From Arthrobacter_M sp030063245 (GTDB taxonomy: Bacteria; Actinomycetota; Actinomycetes; Actinomycetales; Micrococcaceae): a stretch of 64,000 nucleotides of DNA. The position numbers and the translations under genes were made by a program. Position 1 is the first letter of the stretch, and each line of letters opens with the position of its first letter. Positions 1 through 8,168 of the stretch are shown one piece after another. The DNA lies in NCBI RefSeq assembly GCF_051131705.1, contig NZ_CP180316.1:186001-250000 (forward strand). The letters are read 5' to 3'. The notes under the pieces are model-generated. The model saw only the letters and a list, made by a program, of their open reading frames with translations, ran no database searches and was not told where the DNA came from.

Positions 1-75
1 AGAGGAATGTAAGGGGAAAGTAAAGAAAGCAGCGCGTGGCCCACAGGTGCCGCCGGCAAGGGGTTGAATGGAGTC

Positions 76-801
76 ATGGACAATGCCGGGGCACCCGATG
101 ATGCGCGGGCTTGCGGGCTGGTGCTGATCATCGAGGATGAGCGCGCGATCGCCGATGTTCAGCGGCTTTACCTCAGCCGTGCCGGTTTCGGGGTCCACGT
201 GGAAACGACCGGCGAGGCGGGACTGCGGCAAGTCAGGCACCTGCGGCCGGTGGCCGTGATTCTCGACGTCGGTCTGCCCGGCACCGATGGTGCCGGCATG
301 GACGGAATTGAGGTCTGCCGCCGGCTGCGGGCGGCGGGGGATTGGACACCGGTGATCTTTGTCACCGCCCGCGACGAGGAGGTGGACAAAATCCTGGGCC
401 TTGAGCTTGGCGCCGATGACTACATGACCAAGCCGTTTTCCCCGCGCGAATTGGTCACCCGGCTAAAGGGCGTGTTGCGCCGGACGGCAGGGCTGCCCCG
501 GCGGGAACTCATCCGCGTCGGTGCCGTGATCATGGATCCGGACCGGCGCAGCGTGAGTGCCGCGGGAACTGCGGTGGAGCTGACCGCAAAGGAGTTCGAT
601 GTGCTGGCCTACCTGCTGGTGAGCCCGGGCCGCGTCTTCAGTCGTGAACAATTGCTCTCCGCTGTCTGGGGACAGGCGAGCTACAGCGCCGGCCGCACAG
701 TGGACGTCCACATTGCCCAGGTCCGCGCAAAACTCGGAACAGCCAGCCCGATCCGTACCTTGCGCGGCGTCGGCTACACCGCCGGCGACGAAACGACATG
801 A
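76..801 (+). CDS. OmpR/PhoB-family response regulator
   Basis: DNA-binding output protein of a two-component system, acting in the cytoplasm on promoters. The receiver domain (about residues 15-130) has the acidic pair in IIEDE (residues 18-22), phosphoacceptor Asp64 in LDVGLPG, Thr97 and Lys119 in DDYMTKPF. A winged-helix output domain follows (about 145-240), with the ELTAKEFDVLAYL and GRTVDVHIAQVRAKL signatures of the PhoB class. A small insertion (GTDGAGMDG) follows the phosphorylation site. The frame also opens at a TTG at 64; I prefer the ATG at 76. The histidine kinase downstream is its likely partner. The signal sensed cannot be read from the sequence. Confidence 0.93.
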   Translation: MDNAGAPDDARACGLVLIIEDERAIADVQRLYLSRAGFGVHVETTGEAGLRQVRHLRPVAVILDVGLPGTDGAGMDGIEVCRRLRAAGDWTPVIFVTARDEEVDKILGLELGADDYMTKPFSPRELVTRLKGVLRRTAGLPRRELIRVGAVIMDPDRRSVSAAGTAVELTAKEFDVLAYLLVSPGRVFSREQLLSAVWGQASYSAGRTVDVHIAQVRAKLGTASPIRTLRGVGYTAGDETT

Positions 802-897
802 TGGACGACGACGGCGGTGTTGTCCACCATGACGTGGCCGGCAAGGTCCCGAGAGCCCGGTGAAAACGTGGCCGCCGATGGAGACCGCGGGCGTCCG

Positions 898-2442
898 ATG
901 AAAACGTGGCTGCGCTCGCTGGCGGGCCGGGTCACGTTGGTGACCGCCGCCGTCGCCGTTCTGGCCGTTCTCGTGACCGGGACGGTGGGCTTTCCGCTGA
1001 TCCGCGCCGCCGCCGTCGAGCAGGCCAGATCGGAACTTTCCCGGCAGGCCGATGCATTTGCGGCCACCCCCGTTGCCTCGCAGGCCTTGGATCTGCGTGA
1101 ACGGCACCTGCTGGGTCCGGCCGACTACGAGCTCTCCGCGGTCAGCACCGACGGCACCGTCAGCGGAGCCGCCCGGCCGTATCTCAGCGCGGACGAGATA
1201 CAACGGGTTCTCTCCGGCGGAAAGACATCACAGACCGTCAACCGGGAAGGTTCGACATTGCTGCTGGAGGCCCGCGGACTTAAGCGCGGCGGGGCGATCG
1301 TGTTGACCCGCTCGCTGGCGGACGTCTATGCCGCATCTGCGCTGGTGCTGCAGCGGACCCTGCTGGCGCTCGCCGCCGGTCTGCTGATCGCCGTCCTGGC
1401 CGGAACCCTGCTGGCGCGCAGGATGTCCCGCCCGCTGGTGAGGACGGCGGCCGCAGCCCGGCGGATGGCCGGCGGCGAACGCGGCGTGCAGTTGGTACCT
1501 GCCGGTGTCACGGAGGTTCGTGCTGTGGGCGAGGCGGTCAACACTTTGGACCATGCGCTGCTGGCGAGCGAGGGACGCCAGCGTGAATTTTTGCTGTCGG
1601 TTTCGCATGAGATCCGCACGCCGTTGACGGCTATGCGCGGGTACGCCGAAGCACTGGAGGACGGGCTGGTTCTGGCGGCGGCGGACGTGGCTGCGGTGGG
1701 TCGTACGCTGGCCGCGGAGACGGACCGGCTGGACGTATTTGTCAATGATCTGCTGGAGCTGGCCCGGCTGGAAGCAGACGATTTTGCCGTGGAGACCCGG
1801 CCAGTGGAGATAACCGCACTGCTGCATCAGGTGGAGGAGACCTGGCGAGCTCGTGCGGCACAAAGCGGTGTCAGGCTGCAGCTGATCGTGCCGGTGCCGG
1901 AGCAGGCTCTTATGGTATTGACGGACGCCCAGCGGCTGCGGCAGATTCTCGACGGCCTGGTGGAAAATGCGCTGCGGGTGACACCGCAGGGAAAGCCGTT
2001 ACGGCTGAGCGCGCGGCTGGAGTCTGGAGGAGGTCACGATGTTGTGGCAATAGACGTGCGGGACAACGGTCCCGGGCTGACAGCGGAGGACGCCGCCGTC
2101 GCCTTTGACCGCGGCGTGCTGTACCGCAGATATGCCGGTCAGCGGCCGGTAGGCAGCGGACTCGGGCTCTCCATCGCCGCCAGGCTCGCCGAGCGGCTGG
2201 GTGCAACGCTCACGGTTGAACTGGGGGAACCGCCGGAACTGCCGGAGCTGGGGGAACCGCCGGAACTGCCGGACAGCGGTACGCAAGTGGTGGACGCCAT
2301 CGACGGTGACTCCGCCCCCCGGGTGAGCGACGGCGTGAGCGCAGGCGCCTGCTTCTGCATTCGATTACCGGGCGTAGGCCGCTCCCCCGCCCCGTGCGAA
2401 ACTACGATGCGCTCACGCGAAACGTGGCGGGGCTTTGAATGA
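898..2442 (+). CDS. Sensor histidine kinase, partner of the upstream response regulator
   Basis: Membrane sensor kinase of about 514 residues. It has an N-terminal membrane segment (about 15-35), an extracytoplasmic sensor stretch, a second membrane segment (about 150-175), HAMP, then HisKA with the H-box SVSHEIRTPL (phosphorylated His237) and a HATPase_c domain with N-box (LVENALRV), DNGPGL and GSGLGLSIA. The frame is open from GTG 817, but the ATG at 898 puts a basic start straight before the first membrane helix, as is usual. A nine-residue unit, ELGEPPELP, is duplicated between the G2 box and the last strands of the ATPase domain. The downstream tail is also unusually long for that position. 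Confidence 0.92.
   Translation: MKTWLRSLAGRVTLVTAAVAVLAVLVTGTVGFPLIRAAAVEQARSELSRQADAFAATPVASQALDLRERHLLGPADYELSAVSTDGTVSGAARPYLSADEIQRVLSGGKTSQTVNREGSTLLLEARGLKRGGAIVLTRSLADVYAASALVLQRTLLALAAGLLIAVLAGTLLARRMSRPLVRTAAAARRMAGGERGVQLVPAGVTEVRAVGEAVNTLDHALLASEGRQREFLLSVSHEIRTPLTAMRGYAEALEDGLVLAAADVAAVGRTLAAETDRLDVFVNDLLELARLEADDFAVETRPVEITALLHQVEETWRARAAQSGVRLQLIVPVPEQALMVLTDAQRLRQILDGLVENALRVTPQGKPLRLSARLESGGGHDVVAIDVRDNGPGLTAEDAAVAFDRGVLYRRYAGQRPVGSGLGLSIAARLAERLGATLTVELGEPPELPELGEPPELPDSGTQVVDAIDGDSAPRVSDGVSAGACFCIRLPGVGRSPAPCETTMRSRETWRGFE
2218..2271 (+). repeat. 27-bp tandem duplication inside the histidine kinase gene
   Basis: Two adjacent 27-bp units (2218-2244 and 2245-2271) differ at one base and encode ELGEPPELP twice. 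The unit length is a multiple of three, so copy-number change would keep the frame. Confidence 0.9.
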
Positions 2443-2658
2443 TTTCGATAAATCCTGAGCCGCGTTACTGCCCGAGTACCATCGCAGACGACCACCCTAA
2501 CTCGCCCCTGACTCGCATCGGGCGGGTTCTTGCCACTCAAACGGGGTCCGGCGGTTCCATCTTTCCGCGGGCACTGGTACGTTGACGGAATCAGCCCGGA
2601 TTCCAGCCGCCTGCGGCTCGGAGAGCAGCCGGGCACTTGTCGGAAGGAGAGGACAGCG

Positions 2659-2976
2659 ATGGGCGATCATGCTGATTCCCGGGACCGGGACCAGGTCCAG
2701 GAGCAGCGGGCGGGTAAGGACCGCCCGGAGAACGACGATGACGAACCGGACGCGGCCCCGGAAACGGACAATCCGTTGGCCCATGTTGACCCGGACAGCG
2801 ATGCCGTAACCACCGCGGGAGCGGCGAAGGGATCGGTCAACGATCCCGCCGACGACCCGTTGTGGAACCCTGCGATGGAACCGCACACGCCGGAAAATTC
2901 CCGGGCGGCGCACCCTGCAGCCTCGGATGGGCAGTCAGGCAATGGCAGTGGCGGAAGCGAAGGTACGGACGGCTAG
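2659..2976 (+). CDS. Small acidic hypothetical protein
   Basis: I do not recognise a family. The 105-residue product is hydrophilic and strongly acidic (many Asp, Glu, Asn and Gly), with no membrane segment or signal peptide, and looks intrinsically disordered. The start is set by a good ribosome site (AAGGAGAGG, 2644-2652) before ATG 2659, although the frame is open from 2530. Its stop overlaps the stop region of the convergent lipoprotein gene by four bases. Composition resembles small stress-associated or multicopy disordered proteins of actinobacteria, but no function is claimed. Confidence 0.7.
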   Translation: MGDHADSRDRDQVQEQRAGKDRPENDDDEPDAAPETDNPLAHVDPDSDAVTTAGAAKGSVNDPADDPLWNPAMEPHTPENSRAAHPAASDGQSGNGSGGSEGTDG

Positions 2977-3578
2977 TGCTCCCGCCAACAGCCCAGGATG
3001 GCGGTGGCGACTTCAAAGGACAGCTCGGTTCGCGAAACGGCGTGCGGCCCGACGGTGCCGGTCAGCCCGGTCCCGTTCACCTGCAGTGTCATATTGTCTT
3101 TGACGAACACCACGTTGCCGTCGGCGGTTTTATAAGCGGGCAGTCCCAGGTTGGCAAGTCCCTCGATTGCTTCGGCGGAGCCGAGCGTTTTCTGCAGGGC
3201 ATCAAAATACGCGCGCGCCGATGCGGGGCTCTCGGATTCCTTGACGGACAACACAAGCTGGCCCGCCGGTAGGGCATAGGTGCAGGTGTACAGCTGATCG
3301 GACCAGCTGTCCGCACTTTGCGGCGGCCCCGGCAGTGCCAGACTCGACGCGAGATTGGTTTTGGTCTCGTCGCCGCAGATCATCTGTGCGGCCGCGGACG
3401 GTGTGCTGCCGTCTGCCGTGCCGGACGTCGATGGGGCGGAGCTGGCTGCGCTGGGTCCGGGCTGTACCGACGTTGCCTGCGCCGCAGCCGCACCCAGTTG
3501 GGCGGCAGGGGCCCCGCAGCCGGCCAGCACAATCAAGGCGGCCCCGGCCAGAGCCAGTATGGCGCTTTTGCGCATCAT
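2973..3578 (-). CDS. Hypothetical secreted lipoprotein
   Basis: Predicted lipoprotein of about 201 residues. After a basic start the signal peptide ends in the lipobox LAGC, so the Cys should be lipidated and the protein held on the outer face of the membrane. A Thr/Ser/Ala-rich linker follows, then a globular part with Cys residues in MICGD, LYTCTY and the C-terminal LGCWREH that could form disulfides. The adjacent ATG codons at 3578 and 3575 both follow a GGAG ribosome site. It lies next to the sortase-like lipoprotein and CHRD gene on the same strand. Family not recognised. Confidence 0.75.
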   Translation of the reverse strand: MMRKSAILALAGAALIVLAGCGAPAAQLGAAAAQATSVQPGPSAASSAPSTSGTADGSTPSAAAQMICGDETKTNLASSLALPGPPQSADSWSDQLYTCTYALPAGQLVLSVKESESPASARAYFDALQKTLGSAEAIEGLANLGLPAYKTADGNVVFVKDNMTLQVNGTGLTGTVGPHAVSRTELSFEVATAILGCWREH

Positions 3579-3767
3579 CTCAAACTCCAAATTCTTGGTC
3601 GAATCTTTGTCGATCCCTCGCCGCGGTTCCTTGCCCTTCTCCGGTCCGAGGCTTCCTTAGCCACTGTTGACGGCTATTGATCCGGTCCGAAAGATTGAGT
3701 GGATCCCGTGCGTTCTCGGGTAGCCGCGACGGCTTTGATCGGCCCTGAGTACGGGTTGCTGGTGGCG

Positions 3768-4481
3768 TCAGGCCGGATGGCTGGACACCAGATGACCGTA
3801 AACCACTGTGTTGTCGTCATACAGATTCGTCGCCGGGTTGTAGCCGCCGCAGGTGATGAGCCGGATCTCGGCGCGCTTTGTGTTGCCGTAGACCTCGAGC
3901 GTGGGGAATTGGTCTTTCTTGAAAACCGCGGAACGGTCCATTGCGAAGACGGCGACCGTTCCATCGGCCCGGCTTACCGAGAACTGCTGGCCCTGGGTCA
4001 TTTCATGCAGCCGGTAAAAGACACCGATATTGCTGAGCGTCGAATTGACATGGCCAAGGATCACAGACGGGCCGATTTCGCCTGGCGTTGGAGAGTACTT
4101 GTACCAACCGGCGGGAGAGCCGGGTTCACCGGGAGGAACCTCCGCCGTTCCATCCGCCGCTTTCCCGAGTTGCAGCAACTGGGAGCTCACTGTGATGTCC
4201 GGAATGTCCAGTGCGACGGGCTGGGATGCGGGCAGCGCTGGACCGACCGTCGCCGGCACGGCAGCAGCGGCCGGCTCGACGGGCGCCGCCGCCTGAGTTG
4301 GTGTCTGGAGTGGTGCCCCAGCCGACGTCGGCGCTGCAACGGCACTGCTGGAAACCGCCGCGGATTCCGGCGGCACTGACTGCGCTGCCGGGCCGGACGT
4401 CGATCCGCAGCCGGCCAAAAAGATGAGGGCGGCCGCCGCGGACGCGATGAAACGTCCGCGACGGCTGATGTGATTGTTCAT
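3768..4481 (-). CDS. Sortase-like protein (class E/F type) with a lipoprotein signal
   Basis: Sortases are cysteine transpeptidases that anchor surface proteins. The 237-residue product has a signal ending in the lipobox FLAGC (Cys25), an Ala/Pro/Thr-rich spacer (about 30-85), then a sortase domain with catalytic His144 (ILGHVNS) and Cys211 (RLITCGG). The odd point is that no Arg occurs after Cys211 to the end of the protein, whereas sortases normally carry their third catalytic residue there. Translation starts 16 bp after the stop of the CHRD gene, which indicates one operon. It could be an active variant or a degenerated enzyme. Confidence 0.85.
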   Translation of the reverse strand: MNNHISRRGRFIASAAAALIFLAGCGSTSGPAAQSVPPESAAVSSSAVAAPTSAGAPLQTPTQAAAPVEPAAAAVPATVGPALPASQPVALDIPDITVSSQLLQLGKAADGTAEVPPGEPGSPAGWYKYSPTPGEIGPSVILGHVNSTLSNIGVFYRLHEMTQGQQFSVSRADGTVAVFAMDRSAVFKKDQFPTLEVYGNTKRAEIRLITCGGYNPATNLYDDNTVVYGHLVSSHPA

Positions 4482-4497
4482 CGGAACAGGATTTTCC

Positions 4498-5295
4498 CTA
4501 GTCCTTGACGCTCTTGGTGGACATCCGGCGGCCCACCAGAAGGGCACCTCCGGCTGCCAGTACCAGGGCACTGCCACCGGCGATCATGCCTGCGTCAGGA
4601 CCAGCCGTGGTGCTGCTGTGCGCTACGGCCGTGGTCACGCCGGTGCCGGGGGCACCTCCGGGCATGCTGCTCATCTGTGACACGGCCAGTGTGCCGCACA
4701 GTGCCGGCGAGGTTGCCGCCAGCGGCAGGGAGGGAACCAGATCGCTGGGCTCGGCCTGAGCCTTCGCGGAAAGGGTTGCCGGGTCAAGCCCATGAACGAC
4801 GACGACGGCCTTACCTGCCTTGAGCGAGGCAGCGGTGTCGGCATTCAGCGTGAACGTGCGCTGGTAGGTGAAATCGGAGCCCATTCCCGCCAACGTCAGG
4901 TCGGTACCGGCCGCGGGGCTGGTATCGCCGCTGGTGGTAAGGGTGGTTCCGATCATGCCGTACGCCGGACCGCCCTCGGTGGTGTTGATGACACCATCCC
5001 CATTGGTATCTGCAGACGGCGCCGGGCACGTACCCTGCGCACCGATATGGATGTGCTGGACGTGCGGATACGGCTGCCCGTTGAAGGATGCGGCCAGGCC
5101 GCTGACCTTCTCCGTGACCGTGGCCTGGTCCCCGGTCACGCTGATCATGACGGTGCCGCTGGCCGAGCTGCCGTTCAAAGCGCCCAAGGTTGTCTGGTAG
5201 GAGGCCGTGTCGGCGGCGAGTGCGGGGCTGCCGGAAAGGGCCAACGCGCCCAGTGCCAGAGCCGGAGCAATCAGGAATGCAGATTTCTTATTCAT
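4498..5295 (-). CDS. CHRD-domain surface protein with C-terminal membrane anchor
   Basis: Exported 265-residue protein. It has a signal peptide (about 1-28, ending near ALA), a CHRD domain (about 30-190; VQHIHIGAQGTCPAP is the HIH-type motif), a Ser/Thr/Gly/Pro-rich linker and one C-terminal membrane helix followed by GRRMSTKSVKD. That layout resembles a sortase substrate, yet no LPxTG or LAxTG pentapeptide is present; the stretch before the helix reads TTAGPDAG. ATG 5295 follows a GAGGA ribosome site. The next gene is the sortase-like lipoprotein. CHRD domains are known from extracellular proteins but have no general defined activity. Confidence 0.85.
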   Translation of the reverse strand: MNKKSAFLIAPALALGALALSGSPALAADTASYQTTLGALNGSSASGTVMISVTGDQATVTEKVSGLAASFNGQPYPHVQHIHIGAQGTCPAPSADTNGDGVINTTEGGPAYGMIGTTLTTSGDTSPAAGTDLTLAGMGSDFTYQRTFTLNADTAASLKAGKAVVVVHGLDPATLSAKAQAEPSDLVPSLPLAATSPALCGTLAVSQMSSMPGGAPGTGVTTAVAHSSTTAGPDAGMIAGGSALVLAAGGALLVGRRMSTKSVKD

Positions 5296-5467
5296 TTCAG
5301 GATCCTCTTCATTCGCGGTGGCGGCCCGGTTCCGAGCGCGTCCATTGGTTATTCGGTGTGTCCGGAGTCACGGATGGGTTAATCACCGAAATAAAAAAGA
5401 CCACGGCCAAAATCGCCGGGATCTTGTCTACTGTGGATGCTTATCGCCTGGGGGACTCAGTCGCGGG

Positions 5468-5968
5468 CTAGCCCTTGACCTGGCTCTTGGAATGCGAAGA
5501 CACAGTTTTGGTGCTGCCGGCCTTCATGTTCTCGGCCCCGACCATCCAGGCATACTGCTCCAGGGCTGCAATGAAGCCGTGCAGAAGATCCGCCGTCGTC
5601 GGATCTTCCTCATCCACCTGATCATGGACCCTGCGCATGGTCGCCACCGTCGAGTCCAGACGCTCAACCACCAGATCCACGGCCTCGGCCGTATCAACCA
5701 GGTCCTCGGGGAACTGCGGCAGCGAAGTCGTGCTGCTGACGGTCCCGGTGCGGCCGTCCGGTGACGCCTGCAGGGCCCGCATCCGTTCGGCCGTGACATC
5801 GGCAAATTCCCGCGCCGAATCGACGATCTCGTCCAACTGAAGATGCAGGTCCCGGAAGTTGGTGCCCACGATGTTCCAGTGCGCCTGCTTGCCCTGCACG
5901 TGCAGCTCAATAAGATCCACCAGGACGGACTGCAGGTTCTTGGTCAGTGTCTTCGATGCTTTCATCAT
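5468..5968 (-). CDS. dps: Dps-family DNA-protection/ferritin-like protein
   Basis: Dps dodecamers oxidise and store iron and shield DNA during starvation or peroxide stress. The 166-residue product shows the family signatures: AHWNIVG near residue 34, then LHLQLDEIVDSAREFADVTAERM, which carries the His/Asp/Glu ferroxidase ligands at the dimer interface. A later helix contains DLLHGFIAALEQYAWMVG. The tail is Lys/Ser-rich (SSHSKSQVKG) and could touch DNA. GAGGAG lies just upstream of ATG 5968. The gene stands alone on the minus strand between the CHRD gene and the RelA/SpoT-domain gene. Confidence 0.93.
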   Translation of the reverse strand: MMKASKTLTKNLQSVLVDLIELHVQGKQAHWNIVGTNFRDLHLQLDEIVDSAREFADVTAERMRALQASPDGRTGTVSSTTSLPQFPEDLVDTAEAVDLVVERLDSTVATMRRVHDQVDEEDPTTADLLHGFIAALEQYAWMVGAENMKAGSTKTVSSHSKSQVKG

Positions 5969-6046
5969 GACTCCTCAAGGGTTGACATTACTGATGCACA
6001 GTAACCTTATGGCCCGCCCCGGCGGCGGGCAAACCGGGGCGCCAGC

Positions 6047-7180
6047 TCAGGCAGAAGACGCAGCCCGGCCGGCCTCCCGGTACCGCATCATTTGCTGATA
6101 GCGCCGCTGCAGACTTTCCCGGCGCGGCTTGCTCTCAGGATGCTTGGCATCCGGGGTTGCCGGCTCGGTGGTGAGGTCAATATGGACGGTGCCGTAGCGC
6201 CAGAGCAGCAGGTCATCCAGCAGCCGGTCCGGCCCGGGCGAATATCTGTGATCCAGGGCCTGGCGGACGTCGCTGATTGCCTGTGATTGCAGGACATCGA
6301 CCAATTCGATGGTCCGGACCAGTCCGTGGGCCGCGAGCAGCTCCGCTGCCCAGCCCCAATCGTCGTCGGACTTCCGGTCAACGTGCGGCAGCAGGGTCTG
6401 CCAGACTTCCTTGACGCGGTTCGGCGTCAGCGGAACCGCGCCCTCCCCATTTTCATCCCAGAAATTGGTCACCGCCTCATAGCGTTCGTGCAGTTCCGAA
6501 AAAGCGGTCTCCACCGTTTCCAGCATGGCCGCCGTTGCCGTGAACTGACGGTCAAAGTACGGACTCCAGGCACGCCGGTCCTGGGCCTTGAAGCGGATGT
6601 CGTGCTCAATTTCGCTCCACGCATGCGCGAAAACCGTGCGGATCTGGCATTCAAAAAAGTAGCTGCCGTTGGGCTTGGCCGATGGGTCAAGGACCTGCTG
6701 GTAGTGCTTGACGACGTCATTTTGGATGGTGCGCAGGATCAGGTGCCGGCTGGAGTACCCGTAGGTTCCGGACTCGATGGAGCCGATGTCCTTTTCGCGG
6801 TCACCGCGGCAGTCGAAGGTGCTGCGCTGGCGCTTGATCAGGTTGGCAGCCTGGGCATTCTCCGCCGGCAAGGTGGTGATCACCCGCACTCCGACGATGT
6901 CGGTCAGATTCCGCAGCGGGTCCGGGAACTGCAGTGCAGGTTCGGCACCCGCCACCGGGGACACCATCCGGGAGGCCTTCTCGCGGAAGGATTCCAGCGA
7001 CTTGGTGCGGCTGGTGAAAAACAGCGGCGTTGTTTCGGAGTCCTCGAAAATCTCCCGGATACTCGCCTCAACGTCCCAGGTGACAAATTCAAGCTGGGAG
7101 CGGATCCGTTCATACTCGGCTACGCTGGCAGCCACTGCGGGGCGAAGGCGCTCGTCGAGTCTGTCCCAGTGGCTGCTCAT
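6047..7180 (-). CDS. RelA/SpoT-domain protein, probable small alarmone synthetase with C-terminal extension
   Basis: The RelA_SpoT nucleotidyltransferase domain (about residues 50-215) transfers pyrophosphate from ATP to GDP/GTP to make (p)ppGpp-type alarmones. Visible motifs are KSLESFREKASR, DIVGVRVITTLP (metal-binding Asp), GYSSRHLIL (nucleotide stacking Tyr) and ECQIRTVFAHAWSEIEHDIRFK (second acidic residue). No HD hydrolase, TGS or ACT domain is present. At 377 residues it is longer than typical small synthetases (about 200-250). The extra C-terminal 150 residues are helical-looking and unassigned. It is divergent from the amidotransferase gene across a 110-bp promoter region rich in inverted repeats. 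Confidence 0.85.
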   Translation of the reverse strand: MSSHWDRLDERLRPAVAASVAEYERIRSQLEFVTWDVEASIREIFEDSETTPLFFTSRTKSLESFREKASRMVSPVAGAEPALQFPDPLRNLTDIVGVRVITTLPAENAQAANLIKRQRSTFDCRGDREKDIGSIESGTYGYSSRHLILRTIQNDVVKHYQQVLDPSAKPNGSYFFECQIRTVFAHAWSEIEHDIRFKAQDRRAWSPYFDRQFTATAAMLETVETAFSELHERYEAVTNFWDENGEGAVPLTPNRVKEVWQTLLPHVDRKSDDDWGWAAELLAAHGLVRTIELVDVLQSQAISDVRQALDHRYSPGPDRLLDDLLLWRYGTVHIDLTTEPATPDAKHPESKPRRESLQRRYQQMMRYREAGRAASSA

Positions 7181-7218
7181 GTGGGCCTTTCGCTGTCAGG
7201 CTTTTACGGGTACCACCA

Positions 7219-7259
7219 CGCTAGCACTAGCGACCGACACTACTTCCGGCGACAGTAGT
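7219..7259. promoter_or_regulatory. Two inverted repeats in a divergent promoter region
   Basis: CGCTAG-CA-CTAGCG occupies 7219-7232 and ACTACT-N9-AGTAGT occupies 7239-7259. Both lie between the RelA/SpoT-domain gene (leftward) and the amidotransferase gene (rightward), whose -10 box is at 7278-7283. They are candidate operator sites; no regulator is identified. Confidence 0.5.
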
Positions 7260-7290
7260 ACCGGCGGGCGGAATGGGTAGGCTCAAGCGC

Positions 7291-8046
7291 ATGAGTGAAG
7301 TCCATGCCGGCATCAAGCCGTTTCTGCTGCTGGCCACGCGCGCCGATGAGGCGGCGGCGGATGGCGAATATGAGGCGTTCCTGCGCTTCGGTTCCCTTCC
7401 GGCCGACTCTCTGGTTCGGGTGCGGCTGGAGGCGGGGCCGCTGCCGGCACTCGATCTGAGTGATTACTCCGGCGTGCTGGTGGGTGGCAGCCCGTTCAAT
7501 GCCAGTGATCCGGTGGAGCAGAAAAGCACCGTTCAGCTGCGCGTCGAGGCGGAGCTTTCGGCCCTGTTGGACCGGATCGTGGCGGCCGATATCCCCTTTC
7601 TGGGCGCCTGTTACGGCGTCGGAACTCTTGGCCGGCATCAGGGAGCGGTGATCGGGAGGCGTTTCGGCGAACCGATCGGCCCCGTGCAGGTGACGTTGAC
7701 CGATGAGGGCCTGCACGATCCGCTCCTGGCTGGTCTGCCGTCGAAGTTCCAAGCGTTTGTCGGACATAAGGAGGCGTGCACCGAGCTCCCCGCCCACGCG
7801 ACCTTGCTGGCTTCTTCGGCAGGCTGCCCGGTGCAGATGTTCCGGATCAAATCCAACCTGTACGCCACGCAGTTCCACCCTGAATTGGATGTGGCGGGGT
7901 TGCTGACCAGAATTGATGTATACCGGGATGCCGGCTACTTCCATCCCGACCAGCTGGAGCAGGTGCGGAGCGCCGCGCGAGCGGAAAATGTGGATCAGCC
8001 CGCGCAGATCATAGCGAATTTTGTCCGGCGCTATGCCCGGTCCTGA
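7291..8046 (+). CDS. Class I glutamine amidotransferase-like protein
   Basis: 251-residue stand-alone GATase domain, which would release ammonia from glutamine or hydrolyse a related amide. The nucleophile is in GACYGVG, and the rest of the triad is in the QFHPEL motif. It resembles the GuaA-like amidotransferase proteins used in minor catabolic roles. The true substrate is unknown. The frame is open from 7273, but the ATG at 7291 sits seven bases after a TAGGCT box (7278-7283) and is probably a leaderless start. Confidence 0.88.
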   Translation: MSEVHAGIKPFLLLATRADEAAADGEYEAFLRFGSLPADSLVRVRLEAGPLPALDLSDYSGVLVGGSPFNASDPVEQKSTVQLRVEAELSALLDRIVAADIPFLGACYGVGTLGRHQGAVIGRRFGEPIGPVQVTLTDEGLHDPLLAGLPSKFQAFVGHKEACTELPAHATLLASSAGCPVQMFRIKSNLYATQFHPELDVAGLLTRIDVYRDAGYFHPDQLEQVRSAARAENVDQPAQIIANFVRRYARS

Positions 8047-8168
8047 GCCGGCTGAACCGCCCCATGGCCCGGATCCGTGCCGAACAGCGGGTGCAGGCAT
8101 GGATTCACGCCAATGGAAATATCCCGCACGGACAAGTGGAAATGCCCAGCCCAGAACAGGAGGCCGAC

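Noticed and set aside
4498..4560. LPxTG-type sorting signal in the CHRD protein
   Set aside because: The residues before the C-terminal helix read TTAGPDAG; no LPxTG, LAxTG or NPxTG pattern occurs.
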